Source of the DNA: Lactobacillus helveticus DSM 20075 = CGMCC 1.1877
GTDB taxonomy: Bacteria > Bacillota > Bacilli > Lactobacillales > Lactobacillaceae
Assembly: GCF_000160855.1 (NCBI RefSeq)
Contig: NZ_GG700752.1
Coordinates: 179,249 to 184,689 of the forward strand
Direction of reading: 5' to 3'
Length of the DNA stretch: 5,441 bases
The translations under genes were made by a program, and so were the position numbers. Below are positions 1 through 5,441 of this stretch, piece by piece. How positions within the stretch are numbered: position 1 is the stretch's first letter; each line of letters starts with the position of its first letter. Below the pieces are notes generated by a model, which saw nothing but the letters and a program-made list of their open reading frames with translations, did no database searches and had not been told where the DNA came from.

Positions 1-23
1 TACAGGTTGAGCTTTATTTTTTG
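1..23. terminator. Possible half of a terminator hairpin cut by the window edge
   Basis: Plus-strand bases 1-22 read TACAGGTTGAGCTTTATTTTTT, a GC-richer arm followed by a T-rich run, starting 10 nt beyond the gatD stop. This looks like the right arm and tail of an intrinsic terminator whose left arm lies outside the window. It would end a plus-strand transcript entering from the left, or both strands if the missing arm carries A residues. The pairing partner is not visible, so this is an inference. Confidence 0.25.
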
Positions 24-32
24 TCTATTTTA

Positions 33-719
33 TTATTCAGCTACTTTTTCAGAAGCATTTACGCGGTCGTTATGACGCTTAATAATTAACTTAACAATTG
101 CATTAGCTACGTTAGTATTCTTTAAAAGTGGACCATGTGAATATGAACCGATGAAGTTACGGTAATGCAAGCCTTCTACATGATCTTGTGGGTTATTCCC
201 GTACCCTTCAATCATGTCACCGAGTGAATGCAATTTATCTTTGTCATCAAAGTAGGTTTGACCAGAGTGATTTTCAAAGGCTTTAACTTCGCCCCATTCA
301 GTCATGTAACGCGTATCACCGATCATACGCTTGTCTGATTTAAAGACAGTGTGCAATGGCAAAATACCTAAACCAGGAATTGTTATACCAGAATTTGTTT
401 TGTAATAATTACCCATTAATTGGTAACCACCACAGATGCAAAGCATTGGATTGTCACCGTTGATATATTCCTTCAAGGTATCTTTGTGACGTGGTAAGTC
501 TTTAGCAACTACTGTTTGTTCAAAGTCTTGACCACCGCCGAAGAATACAAAGTCATAATCAAAAGCATTGAAATCATCACCAAGTGAAATATTATCAACT
601 TGAGTGTCGTAACCTTCACGCTTTAATAAAAAACTGAGGATCTTGACGTCACCGGAATCACCGTAGGTATTCATCAAATCTTCGTAAAGATATGCAATTT
701 TAATTAATTTATCGCTCAT
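33..719 (-). CDS. gatD: Lipid II isoglutaminyl synthase, glutamine amidotransferase subunit GatD
   Basis: A 228-residue class I glutamine amidotransferase of the CobB/CobQ-like type. In the family, GatD releases ammonia from glutamine and passes it to the Mur-ligase-like partner MurT, which amidates the D-Glu of the lipid II stem peptide at the cytoplasmic face of the membrane. Seen here: an N-terminal stretch with YLYEDLMNTYGDSGD (10-24), the oxyanion-type FFGGGQD (59-65), the nucleophile elbow CICGGYQLMG (94-103; Cys96 is the likely nucleophile), the GatD-typical FENHSG (148-153) and SYSHGPLL (192-199; His195 the likely catalytic His). Length matches the family (about 230-245 aa). The ATG at 719 is preceded by AAGGGA (727-732) at good spacing. 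Odd: MurT, usually adjacent, is not on the upstream side; whether it lies left of the window cannot be seen. Function is confident from motifs; partner location is open. Confidence 0.9.
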   Translation of the reverse strand: MSDKLIKIAYLYEDLMNTYGDSGDVKILSFLLKREGYDTQVDNISLGDDFNAFDYDFVFFGGGQDFEQTVVAKDLPRHKDTLKEYINGDNPMLCICGGYQLMGNYYKTNSGITIPGLGILPLHTVFKSDKRMIGDTRYMTEWGEVKAFENHSGQTYFDDKDKLHSLGDMIEGYGNNPQDHVEGLHYRNFIGSYSHGPLLKNTNVANAIVKLIIKRHNDRVNASEKVAE

Positions 720-756
720 TTTATCGTCCCTTATTTGCTTAGAAATTCATTTCCTT

Positions 757-780
757 AGTATAACCTAAATCGATTTGGAT
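757..780 (-). promoter_or_regulatory. Putative gatD promoter with internal palindrome
   Basis: Read on the minus strand, a TATACT box (762 down to 757) stands about 37 nt upstream of the gatD ATG. No convincing -35 is visible; the best at 17-nt spacing is CGCACA (3 of 6 consensus bases). The spacer contains the palindrome AAATCGATTT (767-776), which could be an operator. The placement shows that gatD can be transcribed independently of the kinase unit to its right. Prediction from motif only. Confidence 0.4.
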
Positions 781-807
781 GTGCGTTAAAAGCTTTTAAA
801 ATATAGG

Positions 808-823
808 TTAATTCATGAATTAA
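808..823. repeat. 16-bp perfect palindrome at the end of the small membrane gene
   Basis: TTAATTCATGAATTAA is a perfect inverted repeat overlapping the TGA stop of the small membrane protein gene. On the plus strand it is followed by GCTTTTT; on the minus strand, the direction of the gene, only by CCTATATTTT. A second AT-rich palindrome, TTAAAAGCTTTTAA, lies at 786-799. Together they may act as a weak end for the kinase unit, but the lack of GC pairs makes the call uncertain. Confidence 0.3.
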
Positions 824-998
824 GCTTTTTCACGAAAATGTAAATTAATGTAGTTGCTGCAATACTAGAGACAGCTATAATCCATTCGGTAGTGGTGATT
901 GAGTTGTGTGCCAGTAGCTTGTAACCGATGAAGCCGATCTGATAAATCAGATTACAGAAGTAGACTACATAAAAAATAGTTTTAAGTGTAATTTTCAT
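813..998 (-). CDS. Small two-helix membrane protein of unknown function, coupled to the kinase gene
   Basis: A 61-residue protein I do not recognise. Two hydrophobic segments are visible, roughly residues 7-28 (FYVVYFCNLIYQIGFIGYKL region) and 38-57 (TEWIIAVSSIAATTLIYIFV). A short polar loop, HNSITT, joins them and the tail KKLNS is basic; by the positive-inside rule both ends are probably cytoplasmic. The ATG (998) lies 2 nt after the TAA of the upstream kinase gene, and its AAGG ribosome binding site (10 nt before ATG) falls inside the end of that gene, so the two are almost certainly co-transcribed and probably translationally coupled. That spacing is the main argument that it is a real gene. 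The TGA stop lies within a 16-bp palindrome. It may be a membrane partner or accessory of vitamin metabolism, but nothing in the sequence proves this. Confidence 0.65.
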   Translation of the reverse strand: MKITLKTIFYVVYFCNLIYQIGFIGYKLLAHNSITTTEWIIAVSSIAATTLIYIFVKKLNS

Positions 999-1000
999 TG

Positions 1001-1813
1001 TTATTCTACCTTATCTTCTGCAGCCCAGTGATTAATTGGTCCCCACTTAGAACCAACATTGATAGGGTGAGAGATAGCTTCATAGGTAAAGTCCTTACCA
1101 ATTTTAACTGCATTAATAATTGATTTACCTTTAGCAAGCTCTGCCGCAATGACTGCAGATAAAGTATCACCGGTACCGTTTACGCGGTCAGTCTTAAAGT
1201 GTGGTTTGGTAAATTCATGGAAATTGCCATCTTCAGTAAGTAAGATATCGGTAACTTCAGCTTGATCAGCGTCGTGTCTGCCCTTCATCAAGACGTTCTT
1301 AGCACCCATCTCTTGCAATGTTTTAGCACCGGCGTGAATTTCTTCCTTATTCTCCAATTTCATCCCGGTTAGCTTTTGTTGTTCATAAAAGTTAGGAGTG
1401 ATCACGTCAGCTAATGGTAAGAGTCGATCTAAGAAGGTTTGGTAAGCATCGTCATCAAGCAAAGTTGCGCCATGCTTGGTGATAATTACCGGATCAAGCA
1501 CAATTTTACCCATGTCATATTTTTCAAGATTATCGGCTACACAGTCGATAATTTCTTTATTTGCAAGCATTCCCGTCTTGGCAGCACTAATTTTGAAGTC
1601 ATCATTTAATACGTCGAACTGCTTTTGAATGAAGTCAACCGGCATAATCTGTTGCGCAAAAATTCCGGTTGTATTGCCGGCTACAGCAGCGGTCATTAAG
1701 CCCATTCCGTAAACGCCACGGTCATAAAATGCGTGCAAATCGGCGGGCATACCGGCACTACCATCGCTATCATTTCCTGCAATGGTTACTGCGATTTTTG
1801 GATCTTTTATCAT
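1001..1813 (-). CDS. ThiD/PdxK-type kinase (hydroxymethylpyrimidine/phosphomethylpyrimidine or pyridoxal kinase)
   Basis: A 270-residue ribokinase-superfamily kinase, the usual length for ThiD/PdxK proteins, which phosphorylate HMP or HMP-phosphate (thiamine synthesis or salvage) or pyridoxine/pyridoxal (vitamin B6 salvage) in the cytoplasm. Motifs, numbering from ATG 1813: TIAGNDSDGSAGMPADLHAF (10-29), the substrate-side signature; KTGML (79-83); LDPVIITKHG (106-115); ITPNFYEQQKLTG (138-150); VLMKGRHD (174-181); and anion hole RVNGTGDTLSA (210-220). The last has Asp216 where ThiD and CC-type pyridoxal kinases normally have Cys, and the first has Pro where GIQAD is usual, so substrate cannot be assigned safely. 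Start choice: a GTG at 1822 is in frame, but it overlaps the AGAGG ribosome binding site. ATG 1813 lies 8 nt after that site and is preferred. The small membrane gene follows after 2 nt. Confidence 0.85.
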   Translation of the reverse strand: MIKDPKIAVTIAGNDSDGSAGMPADLHAFYDRGVYGMGLMTAAVAGNTTGIFAQQIMPVDFIQKQFDVLNDDFKISAAKTGMLANKEIIDCVADNLEKYDMGKIVLDPVIITKHGATLLDDDAYQTFLDRLLPLADVITPNFYEQQKLTGMKLENKEEIHAGAKTLQEMGAKNVLMKGRHDADQAEVTDILLTEDGNFHEFTKPHFKTDRVNGTGDTLSAVIAAELAKGKSIINAVKIGKDFTYEAISHPINVGSKWGPINHWAAEDKVE

Positions 1814-1845
1814 TTCATACACCTCTTAGTCTTAATGTTAAGAAA

Positions 1846-1851
1846 ATTATA
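1846..1851 (-). promoter_or_regulatory. -10 box for the kinase/small membrane protein unit
   Basis: On the minus strand a perfect TATAAT reads from 1851 down to 1846, giving a predicted start near 1839 and a leader of about 26 nt before ATG 1813. No -35 matching TTGACA is visible at 16-18 nt spacing (best is AGCAGT or TAGCAG), so the promoter is called from the -10 box and position only. It does not overlap the divergent glpK promoter. Confidence 0.45.
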
Positions 1852-1880
1852 ACGTAGTTACGAAAAGAACTGCTAGAATC

Positions 1881-3441
<1,561 letters not shown>

Positions 3442-3446
3442 TGATG

Positions 3447-3452
3447 TATAAT
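3447..3452 (+). promoter_or_regulatory. -10 box for the phosphatase-regulator pair
   Basis: A perfect TATAAT lies 5 nt after the glpK stop and 44 nt before the phosphatase ATG. A possible -35, TTTTTG (3425-3430, 16-nt spacer), is poor. The palindrome TAATATATTA (3459-3468) falls at the predicted start site. If active, this promoter would keep the downstream genes expressed despite the broken glpK. Confidence 0.4.
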
Positions 3453-3496
3453 AAAATGTAATATATTAACACTTTAACAAGGAAAGGTAAAGAAAA

Positions 3497-4270
3497 ATGA
3501 AGCACGACAGAATACTTGCTTTAGATGGACCGCGTAATTTTAGAGATATCGGTGGTTATAAGAATGATAAAGGACAACACGTAAAGTGGAATAAAATATA
3601 TCGTTCTGATTCGCTTAGCTCTTTATCTGATGAAGATGAGCAAAAGATAGCCGATCGTAGAATCACAGTTGATATCGATTTGCGTTCAAAGTATGAGCAA
3701 AATGCGGCACCTGATAGACGATGGCCTAACGTGCGGTATGTTGATGCCCACATTTATTCAGAAAATTGCAAGGAAAACAAGGGTGATAACAAGCTCTATC
3801 GTTTCATTCATCATATTCCTGACATGGGTGATAACTACTTAGGTGAGATTTACCAACAAGTTTTGCTTAATACTCACAGCCAGCATATGTTCGCCAAGAT
3901 TTTTGCGGAACTTATTGAACTTCCAGAAGAGGATGCCTTGGTTTATCACTGCAGTGCGGGGAAAGACAGAACCGGTATGACATCAGCTTTGATTTTGACT
4001 GCTCTTGGCGTCGATGATGATACGATTGCGCAAGATTATTTATTGACGAATGAACTGTATAATTTTGCATTAGCCAAGCAATACCCTGATGATAATCAGA
4101 TTGCCAAGATGGTTTCTAAAATGAACCTGACCAAAGGAGAAGGCCCAGCAATTCGCGGAATTACCGAAACAATCCGTGCAGGTTGGGGCGATTTTGATGG
4201 TTTCTTCAAAAAAGAACTTCATTTTAGCCAAAGTGATCTAGATAGATTTAGAAAGATGTATTTAGAATAG
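3497..4270 (+). CDS. MptpB/LipA-type tyrosine phosphatase
   Basis: A 257-residue protein phosphatase of the Y_phosphatase3 family, which uses a Cys-phosphate intermediate. Known relatives are Mycobacterium MptpB and Listeria LipA, reported to act on phosphotyrosine and also on phosphoserine/threonine or phosphoinositides. Seen: the family's N-terminal signature GPRNFRDIGGY (11-21), IYRSDSL (34-40), DIDLRS (60-65), and the P-loop HCSAGKDRTGM (151-161) with nucleophile Cys152, Arg158, and the Lys156-Asp157 pair typical of this subgroup. No signal peptide or membrane segment, so it should be cytoplasmic. A strong AAGGAAAGG ribosome binding site (3479-3487) supports ATG 3497. It lies 55 nt after glpK with its own TATAAT and 7 nt before a LacI-family gene, so the pair is likely one operon. 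The physiological substrate is unknown. Confidence 0.88.
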   Translation: MKHDRILALDGPRNFRDIGGYKNDKGQHVKWNKIYRSDSLSSLSDEDEQKIADRRITVDIDLRSKYEQNAAPDRRWPNVRYVDAHIYSENCKENKGDNKLYRFIHHIPDMGDNYLGEIYQQVLLNTHSQHMFAKIFAELIELPEEDALVYHCSAGKDRTGMTSALILTALGVDDDTIAQDYLLTNELYNFALAKQYPDDNQIAKMVSKMNLTKGEGPAIRGITETIRAGWGDFDGFFKKELHFSQSDLDRFRKMYLE

Positions 4271-4277
4271 GAAATAT

Positions 4278-5228
4278 ATGACAACATTATCTGATGTAGC
4301 TAAAGAAGCAAATGTTTCAAAAATGACAGTATCTCGGGTGATTAATCATCCTGAGCAAGTGACGCCAGAGTTGCGAGTAATAGTTGAAAAGGTGATGAAA
4401 GATTTAAATTACCATCCTAATTCAATTGCCCAAGCTTTAGTTAATAAGCGTACTAATGTAGTCAAATTTATTACTTTAGAAGATATTGATACAACCGAGC
4501 CTTATTACATGAACTTGCTTTTCGGCTTTGCTCGAGGCTTGAATACTAAGCAATATGCCATGCAGTTAGTAACTGATCCCACCCAAATTAAAAAAGGTCA
4601 TGCTGATGGTTATTTGATTACGGGTGCGCGGAATAAAGACTATGATATGTTCGATAAGCTGGATAAGCCGTTCGTATTATTCGGTGAAAATCACCGCGGA
4701 TATGATTTTGTTGATACAGATAATCAAACTGCTGAGAAAATTGCTACACAATACGCATTAGATCGCTTATACAAACGCATTATTTTTATTGGAATTGATA
4801 TTAAAGAGCCGTTTGAATATTCACGTGAAGCTGGTTACATCAATACTTTGCAGCAGCATCAACTAATTCCGCAGATATATCGTGTTCCTAATCATAGTCA
4901 TAAGGCACAAGAAATAATTCATGAGCATTTTAAGGGATTTAAGAAAGACACGTGCTTTATTTGTGCGAGTGACCGAATTGCGGTGGGCGTAGTCAGACAA
5001 TTGCAAGATGAGGGAGCTAGAATTCCAGAAGATTTTGGCGTCATTGGCTTTGATGGGGTATTCTTGGACCAAGTTTCTAATCCTAAGTTAACAACAATTA
5101 AGCAGCCTATTTTTAAGATGGGTGAAATGTTAGCAAGCATGCTGTTACAAAAAATTGCTCAATCTGGTTCTCCTCAAGGAGAAATTATGCTTAAGCCAGA
5201 GCTAATTAGACGTGAAACTACTAGATAA
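4278..5228 (+). CDS. LacI-family transcriptional regulator
   Basis: A 316-residue LacI/GalR-type DNA-binding regulator, slightly short of the usual 330-340. The N-terminal helix-turn-helix is at residues 4-23 (TLSDVAKEANVSKMTVSRV), followed by the hinge NYHPNSIAQAL (44-54), whose Leu would insert into the operator. The periplasmic-binding-protein-like effector domain runs from about 60 to the end, with CASDRIAVGVVRQL (229-242), FGVIGFDG (253-260) and PKLTTIKQP (269-277) typical of the family. The ATG follows the phosphatase stop by 7 nt and its ribosome binding site (TAGGAAA) uses the stop codon, so translation is probably linked. Neither ligand nor target is evident, as no sugar transporter or hydrolase is adjacent. 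It is not CcpA itself: the N-terminus and effector domain differ. Candidate targets are its own operon or nearby palindromes. Transcription ends at the terminator behind it. Confidence 0.9.
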   Translation: MTTLSDVAKEANVSKMTVSRVINHPEQVTPELRVIVEKVMKDLNYHPNSIAQALVNKRTNVVKFITLEDIDTTEPYYMNLLFGFARGLNTKQYAMQLVTDPTQIKKGHADGYLITGARNKDYDMFDKLDKPFVLFGENHRGYDFVDTDNQTAEKIATQYALDRLYKRIIFIGIDIKEPFEYSREAGYINTLQQHQLIPQIYRVPNHSHKAQEIIHEHFKGFKKDTCFICASDRIAVGVVRQLQDEGARIPEDFGVIGFDGVFLDQVSNPKLTTIKQPIFKMGEMLASMLLQKIAQSGSPQGEIMLKPELIRRETTR

Positions 5229-5234
5229 TAGATG

Positions 5235-5264
5235 CGCATTGATTTTCAAATCAATGCGTTTTTT
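5235..5264 (+). terminator. Rho-independent terminator after the LacI-family gene
   Basis: CGCATTGATTT (5235-5245) pairs perfectly with AAATCAATGCG (5248-5258) and is followed by six T (5259-5264). With a realistic loop of four to six bases the stem is 9-10 bp. It ends the phosphatase-regulator unit 6 nt after the regulator's stop and separates it from ackA. Confidence 0.9.
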
Positions 5265-5278
5265 CATTTTAAAATCTT

Positions 5279-5306
5279 TTTACTATTTAAATGAAAGCGC
5301 TATACT
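5279..5306 (+). promoter_or_regulatory. Putative ackA promoter
   Basis: TTTACT (5279-5284, -35, 4 of 6) and TATACT (5301-5306, -10, 5 of 6) are 16 nt apart, predicting a start near 5313 and a leader of about 48 nt. An alternative start further right, using TTGAAA (5306-5311) as -35, lacks a well-spaced -10. Which is used decides whether the overlapping cre represses or activates. Confidence 0.4.
5292..5305 (+). promoter_or_regulatory. cre box (CcpA operator) upstream of ackA
   Basis: TGAAAGCGCTATAC keeps the full left arm and centre of the CcpA consensus TGAAAGCGCTTTCA. Its centre is about 62 nt before the ackA ATG. In Bacillus subtilis ackA is activated by CcpA through an upstream cre; here the site overlaps the best -10 box, so the sign of control is unclear. 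The site is seen; the regulator is inferred. Confidence 0.75.
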
Positions 5307-5360
5307 TGAAATGAGACGTAAGTTATAGATACATGAATTACAAATAGAGGTCATAAATTT

Positions 5361-5441
5361 ATGAAAAAAGTTTTAGCGATTAATTCAGGTAGTTCTTCTT
5401 TTAAATATAAGCTCTTTTCTTTTCCTAACGAGCAAGTGATT
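5361..5441 (+). CDS. ackA: Acetate kinase, N-terminal 27 codons (cut by window end)
   Basis: The first 27 residues read MKKVLAINSGSSSFKYKL, then FSFPNEQVI, and match the start of acetate kinase, which interconverts acetyl phosphate plus ADP with acetate plus ATP in the cytoplasm. The INSGSSSFKYKL block (7-18) is the conserved N-terminal nucleotide-site motif, with Asn8, Ser11/Ser12 and Lys15 as counterparts of family active-site positions. The frame stays open to the window edge. AGAGG (5346-5350) lies 10 nt before the ATG. A cre box and its own promoter precede it, and a terminator separates it from the regulator gene, so it starts a new transcription unit. Confidence 0.92.
   Translation, partial: MKKVLAINSGSSSFKYKLFSFPNEQVI

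Noticed and set aside
720..812. Riboswitch or small RNA in the gatD upstream region
   Set aside because: The region is about 90 nt and AT-rich, with only short palindromes. No T-box, TPP, FMN or other known riboswitch core is recognisable.
1669..1857. Plus-strand 62-codon open frame opposite the kinase start
   Set aside because: It lies antisense to the conserved ThiD/PdxK N-terminus, has a basic low-complexity composition and no ribosome binding site; it is a shadow of the real gene.
3556..3753. Minus-strand open frame opposite the phosphatase
   Set aside because: It is antisense to conserved phosphatase codons, without a ribosome binding site or family motif.
4863..5140. Two minus-strand open frames opposite the LacI-family gene
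   Set aside because: They overlap each other and the conserved effector domain codons; both are antisense shadows.

Overview
This window looks like chromosome from a low-GC Gram-positive lactic acid bacterium, most likely a Lactobacillus of the acidophilus/helveticus/crispatus group. The basis is AT-rich sequence, AGGAGG-type ribosome binding sites, CcpA-type cre boxes (AAAGCGCTTT, TGAAAGCGCT) and protein sequences of lactobacillus type. The genus-level call is an inference from gene content and style; I could not search a database.

Left part (1-1822, minus strand). A gatD-like glutamine amidotransferase gene (peptidoglycan lipid II amidation) lies alone behind its own promoter region, with no murT on its upstream side. 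To its right, and read towards it, is a two-gene unit: a ThiD/PdxK-type kinase of the ribokinase superfamily, then, only 2 nt after its stop, a 61-residue two-helix membrane protein of unknown function.

Middle (1823-3441). A 116-nt divergent intergenic region holds a TATAAT box for the kinase unit and, on the plus strand, a cre box overlapping the predicted transcription start of glycerol kinase glpK. The glpK frame is full length (500 codons plus stop) and has no frameshift. However, TAG interrupts it at codons 169 and 357, both at positions that are Trp in glycerol kinases, each one G-to-A change from TGG. The other catalytic residues are kept. The His that HPr phosphorylates in enterococcal GlpK is Met232 here. 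I annotate glpK as a recently inactivated pseudogene. No glpF or glpO lies beside it.

Right part (3442-5441, plus strand). A MptpB/LipA-type tyrosine phosphatase and a LacI-family regulator form a tight pair (7-nt gap) with a TATAAT box in front and a strong intrinsic terminator behind. The window ends in the first 27 codons of acetate kinase ackA, preceded by a good cre box.

How the parts fit: glpK and ackA each carry a cre, which fits carbon catabolite control by CcpA. The phosphatase-regulator pair is probably a separate unit. I found no CRISPR array, transposon, RNA gene or clearly new multi-gene defence or biosynthetic system. The most notable item is the doubly amber-interrupted but otherwise intact glpK.
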